Shown piece after piece: positions 1-8,918 of a DNA stretch of 64,000 bases. Below the pieces are notes generated by a model. It did no database searches. It had not been told where the DNA came from and worked only from the letters and a program-made list of their open reading frames with translations. The translations under genes were made by a program, and so were the position numbers. The stretch is from an uncultured Bacteroidota bacterium (GTDB taxonomy: Bacteria; Bacteroidota; Bacteroidia; Bacteroidales; F082). The DNA lies in NCBI GenBank assembly GCA_913055825.1, contig CAJXKB010000001.1:51497-115496 (forward strand). Direction: 5' to 3'. Position 1 is the first letter of the stretch; every line of letters begins with the position of its first letter.

Positions 1-731
1 AAATCGGTAGCATACGTTAACCGGGCTGTATTTAAGCCCTGGTTTTTGCTCGGGTGATAGCTTAAAACGGTACCCACAACCAGGCCTGCGGGAAAAATAA
101 ATGAATTTCCGCTTGTAACAATGGTATCTCCGGCATTCAACTGTATATGTGCCGGTATATCGACCACCTGACCATATCCAGGATCAATTTCATTCCAAAC
201 CACATTTACCAATTGATTATTTTTTTTTATACGGGCACTAATTTTGGCATTATCGTTCAAAAGCGACATCACCAGCGAATAATGGGCAGACACACCAATC
301 ACGATTCCGGCAATCCCCTTTGATGAAATAACCCCCATTTCTTTCTCAATCCCCTGTAATCTACCTTTGTCTAATACCATAAAATTATTGGCTGCATGCA
401 TTGTATTCCGGATGACTCGAGCGGGGATGTACCTAAACAAACTATCACCATACGTTTGCCTGGTATTAATTTTCAGCGAATAGTATTGAAGCTGATTGTG
501 TAAAAAGGTATTTTCATCCTGCAATTCCTCGTTTTGCTTTCGCAGTGTAAAATAATCGGTAATATTGGCGAAAGCATTAAGAACGCCACCAGTCAGGTCA
601 TTAGCCGCATTAAAACTAACGGTCCGCTGGTAGGAGTACGAGTTTACAAGCATGGAAAAAGCAATGGCTTCCAGTAACAAAAACAGGGCAAAAAAATGAT
701 GTTTCCGTAAAAAAGCAACTAAAGTACGCAT
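1..731 (-). CDS. mreC: Rod shape-determining protein MreC (3' end beyond window)
   Basis: MreC is a bitopic inner-membrane protein that links the MreB filament to the periplasmic wall-elongation machinery. The reverse strand opens with an ATG at 729-731, a short basic stretch and one hydrophobic anchor at about residues 11-29. A heptad-rich coiled-coil segment rich in Gln, Glu and Asn follows at about 62-90, and then the Gly/Val-rich beta domain typical of MreC. About 243 residues are visible and the C-terminus lies outside the window. It starts 20 bp after the mreB stop on the same strand, the usual mreB-mreC order, so the two are almost certainly cotranscribed. The gene was read directly from the sequence at the window edge. 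Identification is secure. Confidence 0.9.
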   Translation of the reverse strand, partial: MRTLVAFLRKHHFFALFLLLEAIAFSMLVNSYSYQRTVSFNAANDLTGGVLNAFANITDYFTLRKQNEELQDENTFLHNQLQYYSLKINTRQTYGDSLFRYIPARVIRNTMHAANNFMVLDKGRLQGIEKEMGVISSKGIAGIVIGVSAHYSLVMSLLNDNAKISARIKKNNQLVNVVWNEIDPGYGQVVDIPAHIQLNAGDTIVTSGNSFIFPAGLVVGTVLSYHPSKNQGLNTARLTYATD

Positions 732-751
732 TGAAAACCTCCTGCCATCGG

Positions 752-1774
752 CTATTTAATGAGGAAGGTGAATTTTTCAAAATTTTTCAACGCAATGCCC
801 GTTCCCCTTGCCACTGCACGCAAAGGGTCTTCGGCAACATGCACCGGCAGCTTGGTTTTTTGGTGAATTCGTTTATCGAGACCGCGAAGCAACGAACCAC
901 CACCTGCAAGATAAATTCCGGTACGATAAATATCGGCTGAAAGTTCGGGTGGTGTTTTTTCAAGTGCATTTAATACCGCTGCCTCTACCTTCGAGATCGA
1001 TTTATCGAGACAAGCTGCAATTTCCTGATAATTCACTTTTATTTCTTTAGGAATACCGGTCAACATATCACGACCATGAACAGCATAATCATCAGGAGGA
1101 TTGTCAAGCTCGGTAAGTGCTGAACCCACCTCAATTTTGATACGCTCAGCAGTCCGTTCACCAATGGTGATGTTGTGCTGTTTACGCATATATTCCTCAA
1201 TATCAGCATTAAAATCGTCACCGGCAATACGGATGGAAGTATTGTTTACAATGCCGCCCAGAGCAATTACGGCAATTTCGCTGGTACCACCACCAATATC
1301 GATAATCATATTTCCGGTGGGCTCCAGCACATCAATGCCAATTCCAATAGCAGCAGCCATAGGTTCATGGATTAGTTTAATTTCCTTGGCACCGGCCTGC
1401 TCAGCCGAATCTTTAACAGCACGTTCTTCAACCTCGGTAATTCCCGAGGGAATACAAATTACCATTTTTAAAGCCGGTGGAAAAAGCGTGTTTTTAATCC
1501 CAATCATTTTGATCATCTCACGAATCATATATTCTGCCGATTGGAAATCAGCAATAACCCCGTCGCGTAACGGGCGGATAGTTTTAATATTATCGTGCGT
1601 TTTACCATGCATCAGCATGGCCTTTTTGCCGACAGCAATAATTTTACCCGTATCCCTCTCCAATGCCACAATGGAAGGCTCGTCAACCACAACTTTGTCG
1701 TTGTGAATAATGATGGTATTGGCCGTTCCCAGGTCAATGGCAATCTCTTTGGTAAGAAATGAAAATAAACCCAT
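752..1774 (-). CDS. mreB: Rod shape-determining protein MreB
   Basis: This is the bacterial actin homologue that forms membrane-associated filaments and directs lateral wall synthesis. The 340-residue length is normal. The N-terminus has an amphipathic Phe/Leu-rich membrane-binding segment followed by the phosphate-1 motif DLGTANT. Further motifs are a PSGITEVEERA segment, the phosphate-2 motif IDIGGGTSEIAV, and an adenosine-binding GGGSLLRG near residue 290. The downstream partner mreC follows at 20 bp. Upstream the intergenic space holds a repeat cluster and a four-helix-bundle gene rather than a clean promoter, so mreB may be read through from that cassette or from a promoter buried in the repeats. 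The ATG at 1772-1774 sits directly before the conserved N-terminus. Function is secure. Confidence 0.96.
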   Translation of the reverse strand: MGLFSFLTKEIAIDLGTANTIIIHNDKVVVDEPSIVALERDTGKIIAVGKKAMLMHGKTHDNIKTIRPLRDGVIADFQSAEYMIREMIKMIGIKNTLFPPALKMVICIPSGITEVEERAVKDSAEQAGAKEIKLIHEPMAAAIGIGIDVLEPTGNMIIDIGGGTSEIAVIALGGIVNNTSIRIAGDDFNADIEEYMRKQHNITIGERTAERIKIEVGSALTELDNPPDDYAVHGRDMLTGIPKEIKVNYQEIAACLDKSISKVEAAVLNALEKTPPELSADIYRTGIYLAGGGSLLRGLDKRIHQKTKLPVHVAEDPLRAVARGTGIALKNFEKFTFLIK

Positions 1775-1806
1775 ATTTTATTTTTTTATATTTTTCTAAC
1801 TAATGC

Positions 1807-2098
1807 CAGAAGTTTGGAGTGCCTAAAGTGCGCTAAAGTGCCTAAAGTTGTTTTACATTATTCAATTTTACTTTCTTTTAACTCTAAACTCCAAATTCCA
1901 AACTCCAAACTAACTAATAACAGAAGTTTGGAGTGCCTAGAGTGCGCTAAAGTGCCTAGAGTTGTTTTATATTTTTCAATTTTACTTTCTTATTAACTCC
2001 CAACTCTACACTCCAAACTTTAGGCACTCCCAACTTCCAACTTCCAACTTCCAACTCCGAACTCCAAACTTTAGGCACTCCAAACTTCAAACTCTACC
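1807..2098. repeat. Repeat cluster downstream of the four-helix-bundle gene
   Basis: Two direct copies of a unit of about 114 bp start at 1807 and 1921. They share the TTTGGAGTGCCT core, a GCGCTAAAGTGCCT stretch and a GTTTTA...TTTTACTTTCTT tail. Short AACTCCAAACTCC-type iterations fill 1880-1915 and 2000-2098. The 19-mer at 1811-1829 recurs as its exact reverse complement at 2068-2086 and again at 2551-2569, on the other side of the neighbouring gene. The stretch between mreB and that gene is therefore all repeat, with no coding sequence. Confidence 0.85.
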
Positions 2099-2459
2099 TC
2101 CCTTGTTTCATCTTTTTCCCTATGGATGTGAAGATGGCAAGAAGTTCATTTGCTTCCGACAAAATTAATTGAATTTCTTCAGAATCCATCCAACTTAATT
2201 CAGCAATTATATCAAGCCAATAAACTGTTTCACTGGCTTCACTTTCACAAATTTTAATTTTATTCGCAAAATCAGCTTTACTCCTTCCCCTATTAGCTTC
2301 TCGATAATTTGCTCCAATACTTGTTCCCGATTTAGTAATTTGATTTCTTATCACCCTGCCTTCCGTTGAATGAGGCAATGAACCAGATAATTTAATAATA
2401 CGAATTGCAAATAATTTTGTTCTGTATTCCAGTTGTTTACTAAAATCCTTATTATTCAT
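2094..2459 (-). CDS. Four helix bundle protein (S23 / TIGR02436-like)
   Basis: This 121-residue helical protein resembles the four-helix-bundle family first seen in 23S rRNA intervening sequences and now known as many free-standing genes in Bacteroidota. Recognisable elements are a basic first helix, the RNQITKSGTSIGANYREA segment that is the family signature, and a helix with SEASETVYWLDI before a Lys-rich end. The fold likely forms a homopentamer; its cellular role is not settled. The gene lies between purH and mreB on the same strand and is bracketed by related repeats at 1807-2098 and 2473-2572. This suggests arrival as a cassette. No reverse transcriptase or variable repeat is near, so it is not the Avd protein of a diversity-generating retroelement. 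Confidence 0.88.
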   Translation of the reverse strand: MNNKDFSKQLEYRTKLFAIRIIKLSGSLPHSTEGRVIRNQITKSGTSIGANYREANRGRSKADFANKIKICESEASETVYWLDIIAELSWMDSEEIQLILSEANELLAIFTSIGKKMKQGR

Positions 2460-2472
2460 TTTATTAATTAAT

Positions 2473-2572
2473 GCCTCGAATTTTTAGTGCCTAAAGTTGT
2501 TTTATATATTTCAATTCTACTTTCTTCTAACTCCAAACTCCAAACTCCGAACTTTAGGCACTCCAAACTTAA
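2473..2572. repeat. Repeat copy upstream of the four-helix-bundle gene
   Basis: This stretch matches the later part of the 114-bp units on the far side of the gene. It has AGTGCCTAAAGTTGTTTTAT at 2489-2508, then a TTTCAATTCTACTTTCTTCT tail, then AACTCCAAACTCC iterations, and ends in ACTTTAGGCACTCCAAACT at 2551-2569. It is therefore both a direct repeat of 1921-2034 and, through the last 19-mer, an inverted repeat of 1811-1829. It fills the gap between the four-helix-bundle gene and purH. Confidence 0.85.
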
Positions 2573-2600
2573 AACCCCCAACTTTCTCCCGCAAATATAC

Positions 2601-4115
2601 TCAATGTTTGAAATGTCGGATACCTGTGAAAACCATAGGAACATCATGTTCATTGCAATAGTCGATGGAGTCCTTATCACGAATAGAACCACCAGGCTGA
2701 ATTACTGCTTTAATACCTGCTTTGTGTGCCAGTTCCACCGAATCGGCAAAAGGGAAAAAAGCATCAGAGGCCATCACAGCGCCCTCCAAGGGTAATTCAA
2801 AACGTCGGGCTTTTTCGATGGCGTGCTTTAATGCATCAACCCGCGAAGTTTGTCCGGTACCGGAACCAATAAGCTGCTTATTGTTTACCAAAACAATGGC
2901 ATTCGATTTAGTATGCTTTACCAGTTTATTGGCAAAAAGTAAATCTTCAACCTGTTCAGCCGAAGGGGCGGTTTTTGTTTTCACTTCCAATTGCTCCGCA
3001 GTTTCTGTCACCGTATCAAATTCCTGCCACAACACGCCATTTAATGCGGAACGGAATTGTTCATTGGAGAATTTATACTTTTTTTTCTTTAAAATGATAC
3101 GGTTCTTTTTGGATTTTAATATTTCCAAAGCCTCTGTGTCATAATCAGGGGCAATGATAATTTCAAAAAAGAGTTTATTCATCACATTGGCCACATCAGG
3201 GGTGATACTCCGGTTACTTGCCAACACACCGCCAAAAGCTGAAACAGGATCACCGGCCAGGGCATCTTTCCATGCATCCATCAAATTTTCGCGCGAAGCG
3301 AGGCCACAGGCATTATTATGCTTCAGCACGGCAAAAGTACATTCGTCAAAATCATCAATCAGATGGACGGCCGCATCCAAATCCTGCAAATTATTATAGG
3401 AAATGGCTTTCCCGTGTAGTTGCTCAAAAATATCATTAAGATTGCCGAAAAATACACCCTGCTGATGAGGGTTCTCACCATAACGCAGCACAGTAGCATC
3501 TGATTTACTTTGTTTAAAAGCCCTGATATTTCCGGGATTTATCCAATTGAAAATGGCCGTGTCATAATGCGAGCTCACTTCAAAAGCCCTGGCAGCAAAA
3601 TACCGCCTTTCATCCCCGGTGGTATGCCCGTTATTTTTGTCCAATACTTCCAGCAATTCAGTATATTGATCCACCGATGGCACCACCAATACATCTTTAT
3701 AATTTTTGGCAGCCGCACGAATCAACGAAATACCGCCAATATCTATCTTTTCAACTATTTTTGACGAATCATCTGTCGTGGAGAGTGTTTCTTCAAAAGG
3801 ATATAAATCCACCACCACCAAATCAAATGCAGGAATTTCATATTCCGAAAGTTGACGCATATCTTCGGCCAACTCACGCCTCGCTAATATGCCGCCAAAT
3901 ACTTTGGGGTGCAAAGTTTTAACCCTGCCACCCAAAAGAGCAGGATAGGAAGTAAGCTTTTCAATGGGGGTAGCATCATATCCGCTGCTTTTTATAAAAT
4001 CGTAAGTTCCCCCGGTAGAATACATTTCTACGTTAAGCTCCCTGAGTTTTTTCAGAAGAGGTTCTAATCCTTCTTTATGAAACACTGAAAGGAGTGCAGT
4101 TTTAATTTTTTTCAC
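2601..4115 (-). CDS. purH: Bifunctional AICAR formyltransferase / IMP cyclohydrolase
   Basis: This enzyme catalyses the last two steps of de novo purine synthesis: it formylates AICAR with 10-formyl-THF and closes the ring to IMP. The 504 residues show the MGS-like cyclohydrolase domain first (STGGT near residue 35, and LHPKVFGGIL near 70). The AICAR transformylase domain follows, with the catalytic Lys-His in KHNNACG near residue 265 and a C-terminal QPGGSIRD loop. Length and domain order are as in typical PurH. It faces away from the permease at 4265, leaving a shared 149-bp promoter gap. Downstream on its strand come the repeat cassette and mreB. Assignment is secure. Confidence 0.97.
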   Translation of the reverse strand: MKKIKTALLSVFHKEGLEPLLKKLRELNVEMYSTGGTYDFIKSSGYDATPIEKLTSYPALLGGRVKTLHPKVFGGILARRELAEDMRQLSEYEIPAFDLVVVDLYPFEETLSTTDDSSKIVEKIDIGGISLIRAAAKNYKDVLVVPSVDQYTELLEVLDKNNGHTTGDERRYFAARAFEVSSHYDTAIFNWINPGNIRAFKQSKSDATVLRYGENPHQQGVFFGNLNDIFEQLHGKAISYNNLQDLDAAVHLIDDFDECTFAVLKHNNACGLASRENLMDAWKDALAGDPVSAFGGVLASNRSITPDVANVMNKLFFEIIIAPDYDTEALEILKSKKNRIILKKKKYKFSNEQFRSALNGVLWQEFDTVTETAEQLEVKTKTAPSAEQVEDLLFANKLVKHTKSNAIVLVNNKQLIGSGTGQTSRVDALKHAIEKARRFELPLEGAVMASDAFFPFADSVELAHKAGIKAVIQPGGSIRDKDSIDYCNEHDVPMVFTGIRHFKH

Positions 4116-4264
4116 AACTACCTGTTTTATTGATTATTAAACTCTAACTAATTACCTTCTTTTTCTTTTTGCAAAATACGGGCTTTTGAGCAATTTTTCG
4201 TTTAATTTTGGAAATATATTTTATTTGGAAATATTATTTTCAAAACCTGTAAATTTTAACGAGG

Positions 4265-5506
4265 ATGATTCTTTTAAAACTTATCTACGAAAGTTTTGTG
4301 ATGGCCTACAACTCGCTGGTCACTAACAAAGTCAGGACCACCCTTTCCCTGTTGGGAATCACTATTGGCATTTTTTCTATTATTTCTGTTTTTACCGTGT
4401 TTGACAGTCTTCAAAACACCATTAAAAGTGAGATTAATTCCCTCGGAAACAATGTATTATTTATCCAAAAATGGCCATGGGCCATGGGGGGCAATTATCC
4501 CTGGTGGAAATATTACCAGCGGCCCGAGCCCAAGCTTCAGGAAGTAAAAGAAATCCTGAAAAGGAGCAATACCGTGGAAGATGCTGCTTTCTTCTTCTCG
4601 GTAAGCCGGAATGTTTATTTTAATGATAATTCTGTGGAAAACGTTCCGGTGATGGCTGTTTCTTATCACTACAACAATGTAATGCCTTTGGACTTGCAGG
4701 AAGGCCGGTACTTTACTGAAATAGAAAGCAACGGGGGACGAAATATTGCCCTCATCGGTGCCGATATAGCCAGTAATCTTTTTCCACATCAGAATGCCAT
4801 TGGTCAAAAAATCAAAGTTTTTGGCCGCAAACTTCGGGTTATTGGTGTCATTAAAAAGAAAGGAGAAGATGTATTCGGCAGCTCCTCCGATAATGCAATT
4901 ATTGTCCCGGTGAATTATGCCCGCGGCGTAGTCGATATTAAAAATATCAACTCAACGATTGTGGTTCGTGCAAAACCTTTTGTTTCCAATGCTCAAATGA
5001 AAGATGAGTTAACAGGAATAATGCGGTCGATCAGAAAACTAAAACCACGGGCCGACGATAGTTTTGCCATTAACGAAACAGACATCATCAGCAAAGGTTT
5101 CGACCAGCTTTTTGCCGTAATTGCCATGGTGGGCTGGATTATCGGTGGGTTTTCCCTGTTGGTAGGCGGATTTGGTATTGCCAATATAATGTTTGTTTCG
5201 GTAAAAGAACGAACCAACCAAATTGGTATTCAAAAGTCGCTTGGCGCGAAGAATTATTTTATCCTCCTCCAGTTTTTATTTGAGGCCATTTTTCTTGCGC
5301 TAATGGGTGGAATTGTCGGTTTGTTGATTGTTTTCGGGTTAACTTTCATGGTTACTTCAGTGATAGGATTTACACTTACCCTCACCATGAAAAATATTAT
5401 ACTAGGCATAACGGTTTCGGGTATTATTGGTTTGATTTCCGGCTTTTTACCTGCCTGGAGTGCCTCACGGCTCGATCCCGTAGAAGCCATGCGCTCTACT
5501 TTTTAA
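4265..5506 (+). CDS. MacB/FtsX-type ABC transporter permease
   Basis: This 413-residue permease belongs to the MacB/LolC group of type VII ABC transporters, which drive periplasmic mechanotransmission rather than classical import. It has an N-terminal transmembrane helix at about 22-44 in a LGITIGIFSIISVF context. A periplasmic core domain of about 230 residues follows, then three C-terminal helices in an FtsX domain, ending with the common SRLDPVEAMR motif. No ATPase gene is adjacent, so its MacB-like ATPase must be encoded elsewhere. A TAATTTTG box at 4203-4210 resembles a Bacteroidota -7 element, but a good -33 is not obvious. The substrate cannot be told from sequence. Confidence 0.88.
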   Translation: MILLKLIYESFVMAYNSLVTNKVRTTLSLLGITIGIFSIISVFTVFDSLQNTIKSEINSLGNNVLFIQKWPWAMGGNYPWWKYYQRPEPKLQEVKEILKRSNTVEDAAFFFSVSRNVYFNDNSVENVPVMAVSYHYNNVMPLDLQEGRYFTEIESNGGRNIALIGADIASNLFPHQNAIGQKIKVFGRKLRVIGVIKKKGEDVFGSSSDNAIIVPVNYARGVVDIKNINSTIVVRAKPFVSNAQMKDELTGIMRSIRKLKPRADDSFAINETDIISKGFDQLFAVIAMVGWIIGGFSLLVGGFGIANIMFVSVKERTNQIGIQKSLGAKNYFILLQFLFEAIFLALMGGIVGLLIVFGLTFMVTSVIGFTLTLTMKNIILGITVSGIIGLISGFLPAWSASRLDPVEAMRSTF

Positions 5507-5520
5507 AGCTTTAAAACCGA

Positions 5521-6855
5521 TCAAAAATGCCAGGATATGATAAACCTTGTGATAAAATATTCGTATTTTATTTTTTCGGCCCCTGTTTTTTCCAGCGGAA
5601 TTTCAATATGTGGTAATAAACTGAATGATAATTTATCGCGCCAAATATAAGAAGCACCAAGACCAAAGTTTACACTACCAAAGCCGGAATAGCTGTTTTT
5701 TAGATGAACCAAAAGATGGGTCTCATCCGGGTTTTTAATTTCAAAACTAAAGGTCTGCTTGCCGAAATACAAATAATTTACGGCACTGTATCCGCTAATT
5801 TCAAAATGGCTGCCTACAGGAAAGTAAACCCGGACACCCAATGGGATTCGATAAATTGTGCCTGTGACATTCACTTCGTGAACTGCTGATGTATCGGTAA
5901 TTACATCGGAAAAGGAAGAAAAGTCAAGAAGCCCGTTAGCAAAATTAAAATGGGGTTTAATAATCCAAAATCCGGAATAAACAGCAAATCGCTTAGTCAA
6001 CCTGAGTTCAGGTGCAATCCCATAACTTACCATTGTCCCGGTGATTCTTTTTGATGTTATAAAAGCTGTTTCCAGGCCTGCACCCAATTTAAACCTAACC
6101 ACAAACGGTTTTTTTTGTTTGTTTATTTTTTTGTTTTGCAGCAGGGTGGCTGGTAATTTTGCTGTAGTATCGGAGCGCCGCAGCCTGCCAGTATTCCGTT
6201 TTTTATAGCTTACCCCCGATTTCTTATTGTTCAACGCAGTGACACCAACCTTTTGCTGTGCAGGAACATTAAATTTTAAGGAATCTCCCGGCTGCTTACC
6301 CGGTTTGTACATCCTCCGGTCTTTATATATCAGACCGGATTTTGCCCGTTGCGTCACGGCCAAATTTTCAGTTGTTTTCTTGTTGGCGTAAGGCTTATTA
6401 TTTTCAGAGTAATGCTTTACAGATTCAGGCATATGCATCCGTTTGCCCCCAACCCGTTGAGATGTGTTTTGCATTGCCATTACCCGTTTAGCAGATAAAG
6501 CTGCATATTGCTTTTGATAAATCACTTTGTGCTCATAAACGGTATCCGCTATCACCAATGTATCATGCTTAACAAATGTATTCATCCGCACTGAATTACC
6601 GGGAATTTTTTTAGCCATTAAATGACTGGCAACAGGTTGTGGCTTATAAAAAATTAAAACAACATTCAACGCCAATGACAGCCCCAAAATCCCAAATAAA
6701 AAATAATCCCATGTAGAAAATAATTTAAAACCATTGGCCCTTAAAAGCTGCTTCATTTTAGTCCAGCGGGGAGTTACCCCTTCCTGCTGAACAGTACGCA
6801 GCTTATCACCAATAATCTGGTCAAAAATCTTATTTTCCATTTTTTCGTCAGGCAT
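5521..6855 (-). CDS. Putative envelope-spanning protein: cytosolic N-terminus, one TM helix, C-terminal OmpA/porin-like barrel
   Basis: This 444-residue protein is encoded just after the ECF sigma gene and overlaps it by 8 bp. It begins with about 50 polar residues and no signal peptide, followed by a single transmembrane helix at about 51-70. A long Lys/Gln/Thr-rich low-complexity linker spans about 70-240. The last 200 residues alternate hydrophobic and polar positions and end in Phe, as outer-membrane barrels do. Tight coupling to a sigma gene suggests the N-terminus may bind the sigma factor. That role is inferred: no zinc-binding anti-sigma motif is visible. The barrel call rests on pattern and the terminal Phe only. 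The topology is odd and worth testing. Confidence 0.7.
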   Translation of the reverse strand: MPDEKMENKIFDQIIGDKLRTVQQEGVTPRWTKMKQLLRANGFKLFSTWDYFLFGILGLSLALNVVLIFYKPQPVASHLMAKKIPGNSVRMNTFVKHDTLVIADTVYEHKVIYQKQYAALSAKRVMAMQNTSQRVGGKRMHMPESVKHYSENNKPYANKKTTENLAVTQRAKSGLIYKDRRMYKPGKQPGDSLKFNVPAQQKVGVTALNNKKSGVSYKKRNTGRLRRSDTTAKLPATLLQNKKINKQKKPFVVRFKLGAGLETAFITSKRITGTMVSYGIAPELRLTKRFAVYSGFWIIKPHFNFANGLLDFSSFSDVITDTSAVHEVNVTGTIYRIPLGVRVYFPVGSHFEISGYSAVNYLYFGKQTFSFEIKNPDETHLLVHLKNSYSGFGSVNFGLGASYIWRDKLSFSLLPHIEIPLEKTGAEKIKYEYFITRFIISWHF

Positions 6856-7405
6856 ATAGTTCTGCTAAAATGGTTTTTAATTTCGCTCTTGCTTTTGATA
6901 AATTCGATTTGGAACTACCCACGCTAATTTGTAATATTTCAGCAATTTCAGGGTGGGAATAGCCTTCCACAACAGACAAATTAAAAGCTATGCGGTACGA
7001 TGGGGGCAACTGTGCCACACATTTTAAGATAACACCGTTACTAAGTTTTTCAAGAATTTCCGGTTTTACCACGGGAAGCATTACGGTGGTATTGTCTAAA
7101 TCCAGATGATCACCCGTAAAGTCGTTGGCGTATTTTCGATAATAATCAATGGCTACGTTAATAAATACTCTTCTGGCCCAGCTTTCAAATTTTAAGTTGG
7201 GGTCATATTTATCAATGTTTAAAAAAAGCTTTAAAAAACCATTGTTTACCATCTCTTCGGCTTCTTCTGTATTTCTTGCATATCTGCGGCATGTGGCAAA
7301 TCCAAACCGGTAATACAGTTCATAAAGCTGCTTTTGACTTTTCCGTTTTTTGCGGAGGCAGCCCTGTATTATTTTTTCAAGACGGTCAGATTCAACAAAA
7401 CTCAT
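6848..7405 (-). CDS. ECF-type RNA polymerase sigma factor
   Basis: This 185-residue sigma-70 family protein of ECF type contains only regions 2 and 4. Region 2 lies at about 25-95, with a NTEEAEEMVNNGFLKLF helix and a WARRVFINVAIDYYR DNA-melting segment. Region 4 at about 125-180 carries the LPPSYRIAFNL helix and a YSHPEIAEILQIS helix-turn-helix. Genes of this kind are common in Bacteroidota and are normally held inactive by a membrane-bound partner. Here the overlapping downstream gene at 5521-6855 is the only candidate partner. The gene is divergent from the cytochrome cluster at 7590, with 184 bp between, so that cluster may be a target; this is inference. Family assignment is firm. Confidence 0.92.
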   Translation of the reverse strand: MSFVESDRLEKIIQGCLRKKRKSQKQLYELYYRFGFATCRRYARNTEEAEEMVNNGFLKLFLNIDKYDPNLKFESWARRVFINVAIDYYRKYANDFTGDHLDLDNTTVMLPVVKPEILEKLSNGVILKCVAQLPPSYRIAFNLSVVEGYSHPEIAEILQISVGSSKSNLSKARAKLKTILAELYA

Positions 7406-7589
7406 TACATGCTATATAAAACTACGTAAGGATTGGATAAACAGTTGTCAAAAATAATAATTTACCCAGACAACCGTTTATAAAAAAACTACGTATATGA
7501 AAATACAAATAAATAGATGTGTTTATTTCCTTTTATCAAGGCGCATTTTTGACTTATTTATAAATTCTAATCATTAATTTATTTACAAT

Positions 7590-8918
7590 ATGAATGTACG
7601 AACCAAAAGTAGCAATATGGGTTTGATTCTTGTTTTAATCATGGTAAGTCTGCTCATCGGAAGTTGTACCCATGCGCCCATTCAATATTTTGATAATACC
7701 CCTGTGGTAAGTAATTCTTGTAGTGCTGATACGGTATATTTTCAAAATGAGATATTGCCTTTATTGAATTCGACTTGTGCCACAACCGGTTGTCATAATG
7801 CCGTTAGCGCCAAACATGATGTTGTATTAACCGATTATAACTCGGTGATGCATACCGGAGGAATTAACCTGGCATTGCCTTCGGAAAGTAAAATTTATAA
7901 GGTATTGTTAAAATCGAATGACGAACGAATGCCGCCAAGTCCGGCACAAGCCTGGACAAGCAGCCAGGCCAACAGGCTTTTAACATGGATTAGTCAGGGA
8001 GCCATCAACAATGCCTGCCTCGAAGCGGCTTGTGATACCACGCATGTGACTTTTAAAGCCAGTGTAGATCCCATTTTTCAAACCAATTGTTATGGATGTC
8101 ATTCGGCAACCAATGCCTCGGGTAACATTGACCTGACCAATTTTGACCAGCTTGCCATCCTCATCAATAACGGTTCTTTGCTTGGTTCCATCCGTCACGA
8201 TGCCGGATACAGTCCTATGCCTAAAGGTTCGTCAAAATTAAGTGATTGCGAAATAAATACAATTGCCATTTGGGTAAGGGATACCACGCTTACCAGCAGC
8301 GGCGGTGGTGGTTCTACAGGAAGTACCTGCGATCCTGATACAGTTTATTTCCAAAATACAGTGCTTCCTCTTTTAACTTCGGGGTGTGCCGTTTCGGGTT
8401 GCCACGATGCCACCACTCGCAAACATGGCGTGCAGCTTACCGATTATAGTTCCATTATGCAAACAGGAGGGGTGAGTGCCGGCAATCCAAACGGAAGTAA
8501 ATTATACACCATTCTTTCCTCTGGCGGAGGTGACAAAGATGATGACATTATGCCCCCCTATCCCCGGGCACCCTTTACCACCGACCAAAAAAACATCGTG
8601 AAAAACTGGATCCTTCAAGGTGCAAAAAATAATTTTTGTGACTCCGGATGTGATACCACTAACGTTACCTTTTCGGGAAGTGTTTTTCCCATCGTGGAAA
8701 CCTATTGCCTTAGTTGTCACAACGGAAACAGCCCCGGCGGCGGAATTTACCTTCGTAACTATAGCGATTTGGTAGCCGTTGCCAACAATGGTAAATTAAT
8801 GGGTAGCATCAGGCACGACCAAGGCTACTCTCCCATGCCCAAAAACGGAAATAAATTATCCGATTGTCAAATAGCAACCTTTAATATCTGGATTAAAAAT
8901 GGAACACCGAACAATTAA
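7590..8918 (+). CDS. Tetraheme c-type cytochrome lipoprotein with internal duplication
   Basis: This 442-residue secreted electron carrier has a lipoprotein signal with lipobox LIGSC and Cys26. There are four heme c sites: CATTGCH (63-69), CYGCH (167-171), CAVSGCH (266-272) and CLSCH (373-377). Two are the classical CxxCH form and two have four residues between the cysteines. The protein is a tandem duplication: residues 43-230 and 247-435 have the same plan, each with one CX4CH and one CX2CH site followed by a Met-Pro likely to supply the distal heme ligand. A Gly-rich linker joins the halves at about 237-246. It should sit on the periplasmic or outer face of the envelope. It overlaps the next cytochrome gene by 20 bp, so translation is coupled. 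Partner proteins are unknown. Confidence 0.85.
   Translation: MNVRTKSSNMGLILVLIMVSLLIGSCTHAPIQYFDNTPVVSNSCSADTVYFQNEILPLLNSTCATTGCHNAVSAKHDVVLTDYNSVMHTGGINLALPSESKIYKVLLKSNDERMPPSPAQAWTSSQANRLLTWISQGAINNACLEAACDTTHVTFKASVDPIFQTNCYGCHSATNASGNIDLTNFDQLAILINNGSLLGSIRHDAGYSPMPKGSSKLSDCEINTIAIWVRDTTLTSSGGGGSTGSTCDPDTVYFQNTVLPLLTSGCAVSGCHDATTRKHGVQLTDYSSIMQTGGVSAGNPNGSKLYTILSSGGGDKDDDIMPPYPRAPFTTDQKNIVKNWILQGAKNNFCDSGCDTTNVTFSGSVFPIVETYCLSCHNGNSPGGGIYLRNYSDLVAVANNGKLMGSIRHDQGYSPMPKNGNKLSDCQIATFNIWIKNGTPNN

Noticed and set aside
2094..2459. Avd protein of a diversity-generating retroelement
   Set aside because: The repeats nearby show no adenine-specific variation and no reverse transcriptase or target gene is close.
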